DNA from: Anseranas semipalmata
Lineage: Eukaryota; Chordata; Aves; Anseriformes; Anseranatidae
Direction of reading: 5' to 3'
Assembly: GCA_013399115.1 (NCBI GenBank)
Contig: VXAA01001151.1
Coordinates: forward strand, 614,101 to 678,100
DNA length: 64,000 bases
Shown: piece by piece, positions 48,201 through 61,066 of the stretch
How positions within the stretch are numbered: the stretch's first letter is position 1
How the letters are laid out: every line of letters begins with the position of its first letter
Made by a program: the position numbers and the translations under genes
Notes under the pieces: generated by a model
Seen by the model: the letters and a program-made list of their open reading frames with translations, nothing else
Told to the model about the DNA's origin: nothing
Databases searched by the model: none

Positions 48201-51200
48201 ACCTTCAGTTCTGAGTGAAACGGTAACTGAAAGTTTTTATTGGCCTGGCGAATCCTAGAACAGAAGATGTAGAAACTGAAAGATACCACATTCCGTGAGA
48301 TTGTTGAAATCATAATATCTTCCACAATGCTGTTTCATTGAAGTTTGGTTATTCTGGAGATATTTTAAGAAACCAAGTTTCCCTGTATATAAGTTGAAGT
48401 ATTCCACATTTTTTAAAAGTTCTCTGAAAAACTCTAAAAGTTTAATTTCTGTCCTTAAGTGTTCGGGAATCTATTTACATAGGTCACAAAAGAAATACAT
48501 AGTTCTTCCTTCTCTGATAAGATAAATACACTTTAAATATTTTTCCCACCCAAATCTTTTTTTTTAAAAAACATTTTGAAGGATGGGAAAAATAAGGGAA
48601 ACCAAACAGCTAGACCAGATTCATAAGTATAAATTAATCACAGTGATGGCAAGTTCTTGCTCTCAGAACCTTCTATTTATACTATCTGTAAATTATATGT
48701 ATGTATTTATTGATATGGGGTATATTTCTGCCTGGACTTTCTAGATCATCAAAAAGGAAAGATAAAACTGATACTCAACATCAAGAGCAGATCATTTTGC
48801 TAAAATTTTTGAGACTTGCATAGTTTCTCCAGTGCCCAGAGACTCTGACAACAAATATCCTAGCTGGGCTGCATAATACAAGAATTTTGCCAAGAGAATA
48901 TGTTGCAGCTTGGCAGTGGGCAATCTGTAATCAAGAGTCAACAGAAACAAACAAATATCCTTTCAATCTGTATCTAAATCAGTGGGTTGCTCTGTTTTAC
49001 TAGAGCCAGACCTAAGAAAACAAGCAGATGTAGAAGGCAAAGCCCATATCTACTGGCAGGTAAACATGTCTGTGGAGGGACAGATGTTCATGAGGGATAT
49101 TCGGATGCTACAGTGATTGCAACAAAGATCCAGCTAATGAAGGTGCTCAGAAAGAATGAAGGAAAAAAAGATTATCAGTCTCATAGGAAGAGCACATGCC
49201 AAAATTACTCTGGGAGAGCTACAAGCTATGAGAGGTAAAGGCCTTGGTAGGAGCTAATCTCACTGTTGAAGACAAGCTTTACACTGTGATAAATTGTGGT
49301 TAATGAGGAAGAAGCTTGGACACTAAGCTATGAAGTGTCCTGTAAAGAAGCAATGTAGTGTGCAGAATAAGGCAAAAAATGGGTGCCAAGGAGAAAACCC
49401 AGCTGAGCAGTCTGCTCTTTCAACCAGCAGAAAAAGGGGTAAGATCAAAAACATTGAGTCCTTTAACTTGCCTATTACATGTACAATATGCAGGTTCTTC
49501 TGCATAACACAGAGTGTACTAAGAGGTACACTTCCTCTCAGTAATTCTCGTAACAATCTACAGATGAAAATCAGTTTTAGAGGATGAAACTGTAACAAAC
49601 AGCAAGTAGGACAGGGTGGAGGCTTCCATCTGGATCAGGCTATGGACGAGGGTCAGGCACAGCTCTGAGCTGGCCATTCTCGGATGTTTAAGAAATTCAA
49701 TGCAAAAACAGAAGAGGAAGATGGAACAATAAATTCATTCGTATAGAACTGAAAAAAATATTTAAATAGCTGCTGATGCACTTGCGTTACTGACTCTTGC
49801 CATGTTAAAAGACTAATTAAACAGAGAAAGAGAAGATAGTACTGAAATGTTGCATTTCTTGCAAGGTCACTTCTAAAAAATATGACTATAGTCAGGTAAA
49901 ATTGCAGTCCTTTTTTGGCTATTTTTTTCATTTTTCTTATTTAATGGCAATGCTCAGACTGGTATCATTTAACTCTATCCTTCAGAGAAAATGATGCACC
50001 ATCTAAAAATATTAACATAAATTTCACTGTAAGAAGATTAAAAGCAAAGCAGTTCTATCCAAACTAATTTAGCTAAGTACACTAGATAAATAAATCAGCA
50101 CCCTTCTACTCTCAGAAAGCACTTCAAGCAATTTCAAGTCATTAAAAATACTTTTAGTTCCAACATTTTGGCTCCTAGAACAGGCTTAATGGTTATATGA
50201 CAGTATGTTCTACTACTGGCTGTATGGCTTTTATTACATGCCCTGATCTATTTGATGATCATGGCAGCTTTTTAGAGAACTACAAAGAAAAGCTGAAATA
50301 ATGAATTATTTTTCAGACAAGTCTAATAAAAGTGTTAATCAAAAATACCATAAATGTCAGAAGCTCTCATAAATCCTGCATTTTATATATTCCTCTTGCT
50401 AAACATTCAGCCAATGGAAGAACAATCCTAAAAGAGCAAAGAGAAAGAGCAAGCCAAGTAAGAGAACAAAAGCACTCTACATGCATTTACAAAATCTCAC
50501 CAATTTATTTATCTGATCTCATTTACTGATTTATGAACTAGTATTATTCTCCTATGACTTAATTTCTGACAGTTTATAAACATCTCATATAAAGGAGTAA
50601 GATTATGTTTGATTTCTGGTTAGATTATAAGGTATTCCCATATGACAAGATACAATCAATTATTTCCCCCTTATGCTACTATTATGAAATATCAGTGGGT
50701 TTTAATACACTTCTGGCAGAATAAGAATCACTCAGCTACCCATTTTCCAGTGACTTTCACGTGACTGATCCTGAGTCAACAAACAGAAGATGTTTCAGAG
50801 TACAACTTGAAATATATCCATCCAAATTAATCATCCTCCTCCCCCCCACCCCTTTTTTTGGTGACATTTATCAAGACTAAATGTGATTTGACCCTCTTTC
50901 CATCAACTTTTAAATCCTTGAAAAAATATTCATTGGTAAGGAGAGTATAAGTACATGTAACACTGTACATTTGTTAGTAAGAATTCAGTTTGCATTTTTA
51001 TGAGGTTCTAAGAATATTATGTTGGAAGGCGAAATTATAGAGCTGTCATTTATGTCTGTTGGATCCTGTACTGATGTTAGTATGATGCTATAAAGTTTCA
51101 GGAAATCTTTGTGAGGTTTCCATAGAGCTGTGCAGATGCTTTGTTCCACCTAGGGTGCAAAACCTGCTAATTTGCCTCACTTTCTACCTGAAAGCACTGA

Positions 51201-51202
51201 GA

Positions 51203-51233
51203 TAAAAAATAAAAATAAAAATAAAAATAAAAC
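51203..51233. repeat. (AAAAT)n microsatellite
   Basis: About five AAAAT units, visible directly. Confidence 0.9.
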
Positions 51234-53464
51234 TATAAAGCTTCTAGACTTGAAATGCACAGGCAAAAAGATGGAGCTTTATAGCAGAAATCAGAGAGAG
51301 ACTGCCAGACCCCAGTAGCAGTGGCGGAGTAGGTAGCCATTTTCAGTCATTATACACTTTGCTGTACCATCAATATACACACATAAATATCCAGGAAAAA
51401 ATAAGTTACCAGCTGACATAAGCAAGCATTTGTTATTTTTTCTCTTACAGCATATGCACTTTTTCATTCTTCATACAAGCATAGACTGCATATACATATA
51501 TACAGACACCTATAAACATATATATATATAATAGAATTTTTTTCCTCCTTACAGAAATTCTAAAGAATTGTTTAATAACCTTCATACCCAGGGTAGAGTC
51601 CATTTGAAATGTACGCTTCTTGGTAGAAAAAGTGAAATGTATACAAAAAGTTCCAAAGACTTCTTGTAGGAGTACCATTGGGACCCTTCTGAGAGCACTG
51701 CTCTAATATGAGAACATCAGCAAAGATACATAGACAGTCCCTCTGTTTGAAAATTGTGACAATGAATGCTTCTCTATAGTTCCCTATTTACTAGAATAAC
51801 CAATGGCAAAAATTGTCACCGTGTTTGACGTTTCACCAAACATCCAACCCCACTCATTTTATATACTTGTATTTTAAATGTGCAGATTTCTTAATTTTAA
51901 TCAACAATTAATTTATTTTCATGTATATTTCCCACTATTAATGCAATCACCCAAATAAAGTTTACTGGTAGACTTTGTAAGAAATCAGAAAAATAATATT
52001 AAAGAAATTTTCAATTTTTTTTTAATCAGTATAGATTTAATCTTTTAACAGAAAATGACAAATGTTAGCTAGTCATTTAAAAGAAACATAACACCTATTG
52101 AACTTTAATTTTTTCCACATTTCATTGAAGAATAAGGGTCTGAGAATTCAGCAAATACTGACATTTGAACAATGCTTTACTTTCTTGAGGAAGTCCATAC
52201 TCTTTACCTGAATAGTTGCATCCATGCTTTATTAAGATTTGATTGATGTAGAGCGACACAATCAACATGTCATGAGAAATTCATACATGAAGAGGCAATT
52301 TCTAGCAAAAATTTGTGTATATTCACTGCAATCTTGAGTATGATTTTTTTTTCTCAACACATGTCCACCTGGATGTTTTTTCTGAACAAATATGACTGAA
52401 CAGAAAAACAGTTTGGTTTGATAAAGTTTGGGCTCCTGTCAACTGAGAGATAAAATGCTGTGCTTTTGGTGGCCACAACCAGTGTTAACAGGGACTTTTC
52501 AACTCAAGCTTCACCTCCTGTATCTGCTGTAATCACAGGTCCAAGAGGATGCAGTCCTTTCAAGCTGAGATTTATTTCACTTCATTCCAATTAATCCGAT
52601 CACTATCTAGACATACACATCTGTTAACATGAGACAAAAAGGAGTTCCTATAGTCATCGGCAGAACAGACCACGACTGTGTCTAAACATAGCATGCTGTC
52701 AGAGATTTAAAATGTCAGAGAAAGATGTTGAATCAGATTAAATGAGTGACATGAGTTAGGAAAAGGAGATTGATGAACATTGAAGAGTTACTGGATCCTG
52801 CTTAGATTGTCAGATAGAGCCCACCACTTAAGTTTGAATAATACAATACAAATTGATAAGGGACAAGTTCGCACATATTGATTGCAGCATTAGACCAAAG
52901 AGCAAAACATGCACTTAAGCCCATAAATCATTAGCAAGATGCAATATTGACTGAATTACTAGCTATCAAAATTCAGTTTCCACTTCCAATGAAATAAACA
53001 AATGAAGTGCTTTTTCCACCAGTGTCACACTTGGAGGAGGAGCACACAAATAATTGCATTACAATTTTACTTGTAATTCTATATGAACTTTTCTGAAAGA
53101 GTTGCAGGAAGTTCATACTAATTTCACTGATCTTAGAAGAAAAGTAAAAAGGCAGCAGTATCATAAGCTTGTTACTAATTATTGTAAATCTCAAGAGCTG
53201 CAGGACAAGATTATTGTAGCTCTAAATGTGAATGGAGAAATTTTATATATGGAAACAACATATGAAACTCAAAGAAAAGGAAAACTGGAGAACAGAAGAA
53301 CCAAAGGAGAGGTGTTCTCCTTTTCTTTTTTTTTCTTTCAAACCTAAAATGAGTCAGTATTTTGCTCTGATGCAATTTTTAGCAGATCTCTTCCTAAAGC
53401 AGAGAGATTCCACACTATTAAATGCCACCTGATTCAATCAATCTCAGGAAATTTTGGTGAAAAA

Positions 53465-53650
53465 TCTCTGCTCTGCCACTTAGTTGTTCTGTGACCCTAG
53501 TCAAGTAATTCCACCTCTTTGTGTTTCTATTTCCTTGCTTCCTTCTGTTCAGCTATAAAGGAAACATTCCAGGGTAAGGACTCTTATCAAATGCTTGCAC
53601 GGTGTGTAGCCCAGTGGGAATTTTAATTTCACTGGTGACTGCAATGTGTA
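53465..53650 (+). mobile_element. MIR-type SINE fragment
   Basis: 'tctgctctgccacttagttgttctgtgaccctagtcaagtaa' is followed by a CCACCTCTTTGTGTTTCTATTTCCT stretch and 'gctataaaggaaacattccagggt'. This mirrors the MIR core: 'ctctgccacttactagctgtgtgaccttgggcaagt', then 'acctctctgtgcctcagtttcct', then 'tgtaaaatggg'. The further 3' part ('cttatcaaatgcttgcacggtgtg', then 'cccagtg') follows the MIR tail. It is plus-oriented, old and diverged; assignment is from the remembered consensus. Confidence 0.8.
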
Positions 53651-56600
53651 TGGATAACCCAAATAAAACAGGAGCTCATAGAATTAGCCACAAAGACGTG
53701 AAAAAGCAGCAAGAGAAAAAAAGGGGTAAATTAATCTGGTTTTAAAAATCAAATGACAGAACTTGGACAGTGCTGTCAATATTGCTGACTAAAAATGCTT
53801 CGATGAAAACCTTAAATATTGTTTGATTATTCTTATAAGCAGGCATGCCAGTTCTTAATGAACACCTCCTTCCAAGATCACACAGGTTGTCTTTAATAGC
53901 AGACATTAGCTGCACCAGCGTAAGTCCCAGATAGAGGTCCAGTGGCAGATTTCTGCTGGTAGGTAGACATCAGCAACCTCTGAAATCAGAGCTGCATATT
54001 AAAGACTTGGAGGATGAATCTTTCTTTTTGAGTGAGAAAATAACCTCTGTTTCAGAAACAGGACAAAAAAAAAAAATTTATTGTAGCCCTAATCCTCATT
54101 AGAATTTACTCCCATTGACTGTCCTTGTACAATAAAAACTTCACTGGCATTCTACAGCGAGTCCAGGCTAGTAAGTGCAATATTGTACCCAAAAATTTAG
54201 GAAAGTTTTACCTCAAATTCCTATTATTTTCATAAACCCAGATTCTCAGCAAAAATAGAGTGATAGTATTCTGTCTCAGACCTCTTGCAACTTAGAAAAT
54301 TTAAAAGGTCTATTTTTCCAACCAGCAATGTTTCTATCTCATCACCCCTTATTTTTAATCATCCTGTCTTTAAATCTGGCAGAGAACAGGCTGCTGTGAA
54401 AAGGCTGCCATGAGATCATGCAAAATGAACCAGTGAAGCTTAATGCGGGCAATGACAGAGGCACAGGAAATAACTCATTTCTCATTTTGTGCCTCTTCCT
54501 CTCTTTCCTGTCAAAATTCTAATTATAAAAAAAAATTGCATTTTACTGACATTGTGTCAAGTAGTCATAACTGTTACCCTATATAAGTGTTTGACTCTGG
54601 CTCCCAAATAATAATGTTAACGAGATAACACAGAACAGAGGGAGTGTGGGCTGCCAAGCCTCTGCAGCAAGCTACAGCACAATTTCTAATGCAAATGATT
54701 TCCTCCTGGACACAACTACATTTGATTTGAAGATTTCTTAGTGGCCTCATTTTCAGGCTGTATTATTCAAGACGCTGCTTATGTCATCAGCATTTTGCAC
54801 AAACATGCTTTCTGCCAATGAAAGCGTCTCTGTGCCTATGACCCTAAAACTCTGTCTCGTGACAGAAATATGCAGAGAGACCCAAACAGACAAAATATTG
54901 AGGACCAGCGAGGCCAGCACCAAGCTGAATGGGACCTCCAAAAGTAACTCCACAGTGTGGAAAAAAAAATGTTTAAAAAATGGTGGAAATTATACCCATA
55001 TAGGCAGGCCGCTTGGTATGTTCTTTTAATACTGTGGCTTGTTCCAGACTCCGTAATTTCAACCATAATTTTCAACCTACATTATTCACCCATCTCAAAC
55101 AGCAGTGCTTATGTTATTTGTCTTGGGAAGTTAATTCCACCATATTGCACCATCATACCCATATGTACCTTTCACCCTCAAAAAAGTGATTTACCCTTTT
55201 AATGTCATTGGATTTAAACCTGGTTTCATCTTCTGTTCTTTCACTGAGGAAAAGAACTGAAGTAGAACTTACCAGACAAAACTAAGATCTCATCAGACCT
55301 CATTTTCTAAAACAAAACCAACCAAACAAACAAAACAAAACAGTAGTAACTGCACACTAAGCTGGACTCTCTAATTCTGTCTTTAACAGCATGTGGATGT
55401 CCCTTGACTCCTAGAATTTTGTACAGGCATCAGGGAGTGGATTAAGGGACGCAGTCCTGTTGGTCAAGCGTAAAAGTGAATAGAATCAGCTACTTGCCAT
55501 CCTTTTCAGTTGCTCTATATGTGCAGGGTCAAAAGAACAAACTACAAGTTGCATAGTATTTGCATTTCTTAATGAACTGCTGGAGGCAACTGGGACATTG
55601 TAATAAAGACAACCTAAACAGTATGTAATTAAAAAATGTTTTTGTTTGTATTTTTTAACACTGCAGTTAACCCCAGAGACACATAAAACAAGCCTGTTCA
55701 GAAAACACTTTCACAATGAACTTTTCATCTTCAAAGATGCATACTGTACGTCAGGCAATCTATAGATAAGCATCTAGCTTCTCTCTTCTGACTTACAATT
55801 ATTTTTTTTTCTTTCAAATTAGGTTAATATACTAATAAATAGGTCTTAAGATGTTCTATACTCTCTTCTTCCTCTTGGTATCTGCTCCATTTCTATGTTC
55901 AGTAACCACAAGGAATTTATAACTACCCTCCCAAGGGATCCTTCTACCAAACTTTTCATCATGCAGGCAGGAGCCACACCTCTGCACTTAAGGTAAAAAT
56001 CAGCATTAAAAGCAGAAATTACATTTCTTTTTTACACATTAATAATAAATCAAATAATTACATGATTAATATCACAGTGCTTTCCCTTCTAGTATGGGTG
56101 AATTTTCACTGTGTTGTTTAGGTAGAAAGCCAAAGATAAGTTTATGAGTTAAAATTAATTACAGTTAGGTCCTTTAAAAACAAACAAACAAAAAAACACA
56201 GAAAACCTAAGCTAAATAAAACAAACCCCTCAAAAATCTGAAAAATCTTTTTAATTTAAACTAATTTTGCACTTATTTCATTTTTGAATGGTTTTCTCTT
56301 TGAAAGTAACTATGATTTCCACACACAAGCCTTTATAACTGATTTTTTTCTTTGGTGTTGCCAAGTAATAATGTTCTGTTCCAGAATTTTCGTGAGGAAC
56401 CACTCTGAACAAAGTACTTGTCATTGCTCACAGTTCTCCCTGGAAACGAAGCAAGATGCTGCCTACAAGCGGCCACTTAGAGAAAGACTACCATCTTGTT
56501 CAGTTCTCAGCAAAGCTGTTTCTCCATCTCCTTGAGGCACAGGAGACCACCAGCTAAAGGCAATACAAGAAAAAATTGAAAGTGATGGCCTTTCTAAAGG

Positions 56601-57507
56601 AGGGCAATTCCTCATAAGCTTTTCAGACAAGTAAGATTTTTATATTTTAGCCTTTCCTGGCATATTTCTGACTCCTCTGTTTAGGACCCACATGACTGCT
56701 GAGCACAGGAATCATTCCTGATTTGCCTATGAGGAACTTTACAATAGAAGAAGTTAAAATGCAGGATTGTGCAGGACATCACCGGTGAACAAGGGGATAG
56801 CACAGTGGAAATATGCCATAAGGCCCTAAGGAAATAAATCACTATTTTACAGGTAAATATAATTTTTGTTTTGCAGTAAGAATGTAATACACAAAATACA
56901 AAACTATTTTCCTTTGAAGTTATTAACAATAATTCTCTATCAGCTTTTATTTTTAGCAAAGATGACCTCAGAAAACCTTAATCTTTTCTCTAAAGCTCTA
57001 TACTGTAAACCAAGACAATTGAACCCTTTTAGTAGGAACGCTGGGTGCTCTGAGAGGAACTCTCAAGTACTATTATCTCTGATACCATCAAACACACTAT
57101 AATTTGTGCTGTGTATAGCAGTTTTGAAATGTGTCACGGAGATGGAGTGATTCATACTTTTTATTTTTCTTGACAATAGATGTTAATATTTTCTGGTATT
57201 TAGAGTGTCAGCTTTTTGACAACTTACATTGCATTTTGGGTTTGGCTTTTTTTTTTTTTTTTTTTTGTTATCTGAAAACTAAATTGTATGACTTGGTACA
57301 AAATGAAGCCTATCACTTGACTACCACTTCTATCTCCTCTTTTCTTCCTATGGATACTTTTACAAAATAAATAACTTGTGAGGAGGCAATGAAGTCTGGG
57401 GGTGTGGCAAAGGGGTGAAAGAGAAAAATGGGGAAAAGTTAGGACCATAAAAACATTTAGATCACAATGTGAACAAAGAATTTTGAAGATGATGTTCTCT
57501 GGAAAAC

Positions 57508-57585
57508 ATGAATTTGTGGTCATTAAAACCACTATGAATTTGTGGTCATTAAAAACACTATGAATTTGTGGTCATTAAAACCACT
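57508..57585. repeat. Minisatellite, 26-bp unit, three copies
   Basis: Three adjacent 26-bp units start at 57508, 57534 and 57560, each ATGAATTTGTGGTCATTAAA then an ACCACT-type end. The middle copy differs at one base (AACACT); the outer two are identical. Confidence 0.96.
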
Positions 57586-58096
57586 TCACTTCTCGTTTCC
57601 AGAGATTCATATCTATGAAAATTCAGCTGTGCAAGTACTACATACTTGTAAGTTAAATCAGAAAGTAACACAAGGTCTTCCTTTGATATCTCACTTCAGA
57701 ATATTCAAAATTAATGCTGAAATTGTCAGAGCAATATCTGAAAATTTGGTAGAAACTTCCATGGAAACAATGGGATAGGATTTCTGTGGATGTAGGATTT
57801 TCCCCAGATTTGCGTATGTAATTTCAGAGTGCCCTTGAAGGCCTCATACAAAGTTTCCAGATAGCAATGAGTACTAAAATAAATAAACAAATAGATCACA
57901 CGATTCAAGTCATAGTTCTGCTCTTTCAAAAATGTTATTTTACCCTTCTTGCTTGAAAGCAGATGTTTGAAATAACTCAGGTGTTAGGCTCTGAAGCACA
58001 TATGTTCTGAAGCATTATCGAAGAGCAACAGAATACAAAAGTTCGTACAAATGAGGAAGTATCAAAATGTGACATTTCTAACAATGAGGAGGTAGT

Positions 58097-58645
58097 ATGG
58101 CTTGTGATGAAGCACAACACACAGAGAGGCAGAATTACAGACTTATCTTCAGAACTGCAGCACTGTCTCACACCACAAAGAAATTTGAGTTTAAAGCTGC
58201 CTCAGACATGCTACGGGCATGTTGGACAACAGAACAAAGGGACAACGAAACTGGCAGAACTGTCGTGCTTGGTGCCAGTGTCAAGACTGTTTTACAGTTC
58301 ATACTTTCCCTGCAGAAAGTATCTAGGAGCAAGTCACCTCTCGGAGGTTCTCAAACTGTTACCGTGATGAAAGAAAACCATTCTTCAGCACCCAAACGAA
58401 AATTATTCTTTGGGGATTTTTTTTGCTCACTCTCTCTCCTTTCTCCCACATCATGTAGCAATAGTACTTATCAAAAACATAATGGCTCCACCTATCAGAA
58501 GCAGGAATGCTGGACATTTATCAATAAAAGTTCATATATGACCATATTTGCAGTAACAGACTGTCACAATAAAGAAATACACAACAAGGTAAAAAAAGGA
58601 TTCAGCATTCTCAGTAAGGAAAAGAGACATAGGATTAAAGAATGA
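58097..58645 (+). other. Longest open frame in the window (182 codons), unproven
   Basis: An ATG-initiated plus-strand frame whose opening overlaps another open plus frame (58104-58367). It contains MACDEAQHTERQNYRLIFR and RTVVLGASVKTVLQFILS. No recognised domain, signal peptide or splice pair was seen, and no transposon boundary. Its length is unusual for this AT content, but two frames being open together over the first 260 bp argues for low stop density there rather than coding. Confidence 0.15.
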
Positions 58646-61029
58646 TTATTACAAACAAAATTATTATTTGATAACTTTTCTAATATTTCCTAGCTAACAA
58701 CGAATGCTATAAAAGAGAAGATAAGGAGATGATGTGTAAGTAATAGCACTATTTGGAAGAACAACCCACAGATATTTTTAGACAAGGTCAAAATCATTGG
58801 GTAAGGCTAAAGGAAAGGCCTATACTATATCAAGCTTGATAATACTTGTACTGTAGGTCAATTTGTCTCTGAAGCATAAGATTCCCATAAAGACAATAGT
58901 GAGTTGAACACTGAAGAACTTTTCCAGTCCAGTTGCCTGTGCACAATAATCAAACACAGAAAAAAGCAGATTAGTAAGATCTGGGAGACTGGTGACTACT
59001 GCATGGCTCCAGGCATGAAAAGGAATTACTACCAAGAGCACAAAAAGCCCCTTGCACCATCTCTGAAAATGTAGAAAACAACTAGAAATGTATTTACTTA
59101 AAGTGTGCCCTTGTAGCTAGAAGACATGGGGGTGTCCATAAGTACAACAACATGATGATAGCCTTGTATCTGAAGATAGCGGGCTCTGTAGTACCTGAAG
59201 ATTTTATTAATCATCTCCACTAATGAGAAATCTGAGGAATAATATGCTGCAGCTGAAAGGACTGTGATGGTACAGAACAAGCCATTCATAACAAAAAGTC
59301 TGCAAAATTAATTCCGTAGTTTGGCCAATTTACAATAAAATCCCCAGAATTGCCAAAGGGAATTGTTCTCGCCAACATATGTAGGGTCCAATGTTACAGT
59401 GGGCTTGTAATCCAGCAGTGAAGATGATGCTGTGAATAAATCCTGTAACAGGCTTCACTCATAGGGGAGTTCTACACAGGGAAAATCCTGCAAATAAACA
59501 TGTTGTTGGGGCACAGATGTGTGGGGAAGGCAGCTGGAGGGCGGGGAAAAGGAGAATGAAGGAGAGAGCTGAGCATTTTAAAAGATCTCAAAACCTTCTA
59601 AAATCAACTGGGAGAATAAAGTACCTAGAAAGACTGCAGAGGATGGTCCACTGCACCTAACTCAGATATCTTCCTTTCTCTAGTGACTAAGGAGTAACAG
59701 CAGGAAACAAGTTTCACATATATAATTGAAATCTAGGAAACTTAGCCTTTTTTGAGCATGGTTGCCACTGCTGCAGGCTTGGCTCTCACCTGTCACCTGA
59801 CAAGTAGCATGTCCCAGCCACCAGACTTAGGAGCACTCTCCACCCAACTGCCAGTTCACAGAATGCTAACAAATGGGAATGTCACAGGGTCAAAGGGAGT
59901 GCAGGCAAGATTCAACCCGATTGAGCAGAGAGGAAGCTAGCTAGGTGCACCATGCTCCAGGGACCATGTGGTTAGGTTACACTACCACTGGCAACTGCAG
60001 TGGCCCAGTGTCAAATAAGGGAACATACCATACTCATATATAGGCTATTGTCATGACATGATAGTTATGGCCCTCTCCTGACACTTAGGGTTTAAACCCT
60101 CTGGGCCAAAAAGAACTTAGAATCTAACTCTTTCTGTGTAAACATTTTAACTATTAAAAAAAATCCACAGTAACACGATTCCTTGTGAAGCTGCTCATAG
60201 TTCTGACCTATGAAGCTAAAAGCTGCTGCAGTTTTCTTCTGGTAGTCTCCTGCCTGCAGGGGAGTGCCCACCTGCTTCAACAGGCATCACTGAGATCACG
60301 CAGACACAGGATTACCTATAACAGACTTAACTGTAGCATGCATCATACATTCTCTGATGCTAGCACCATGAGGTAGAGTCACTTCACGCTCCATTAATAT
60401 TTTTCTCTTAGCTTCACTTCTGTGGCTAAAGTTAAATCTCAGTTTTCTACAACAACCATTACTATTTGTGGTATTATGGTACCTCTATCTGACTCATTCT
60501 GCATTAAAAAAAAAGGACAAAAATCCTCATTCAATAATTCTTGCATCAAGCTCAGCTGCTTGCTCTTGAGGCTGCTCTTCTTTTAGAAAGATCAGCAGTT
60601 TTGATCAAAGACTTCCACTAATGGAAAATCTATCATATTCCCTGAATGATGCATTCCAATAATAACATACTTTGGCTTTTTAAAATGTGCATCATCTTTC
60701 CTGATCAAATTCTCTGACTTTCAGCCTCAGGATCTTGTTATGTTTTGTCTCCATGATAAATGAATCCCCAATAACAAGCATAACTGTGTGCAGTATATAT
60801 GTCACCCTCTATGCTTTTCTTTGACAAAGAAAAGCAAACAGAAGAAAACAGAAGTTAAAAGAAAGCCCTCATATGAATTTGTTTCAATGTTTTTAAAGAG
60901 AAGATAAGTTTGTGTCTTGCCTCAAATATAAAGTTGAATTCTTTCACCTCCAAATCCATGGCAGAAGAGTTTTCAGAGTCAGGCACAGAGGTTCAGATTC
61001 AAAGGCAGACAAAGGAAGAGCCCTCACGT

Positions 61030-61066
61030 CCCCCCCCAACACACACACACAAAAAAAAAAAAAAAA
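61030..61066. repeat. Low-complexity C tract, (CA)n and A tract
   Basis: A run of eight C, then an ACACACACACAC stretch, then an A tract of about 17. Confidence 0.9.

Larger units (their letters stand above)
41041..53464. other. Non-coding intronic sequence
   Basis: No supported gene. It holds the TTTTA run just after the CR1, a hairpin at 41319-41340, a CAC/CGC trinucleotide run at 43144-43170, a 21-bp duplication at 45214-45250, A tracts at 45430-45442 and about 46430-46448, an AAAAT run at 51203-51233 and a TA run near 51520-51530. Coding-like stretches at 42138-42675 (minus) and 45857-46214 (plus) are unproven. The A tract at 46430 is not clearly a retrocopy tail. Confidence 0.5.

Noticed and set aside
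57224..57532. 102-codon minus-strand frame
   Set aside because: Its end is a Lys run from the T tract at 57248-57266 and it overlaps the 26-bp minisatellite; no protein motif.
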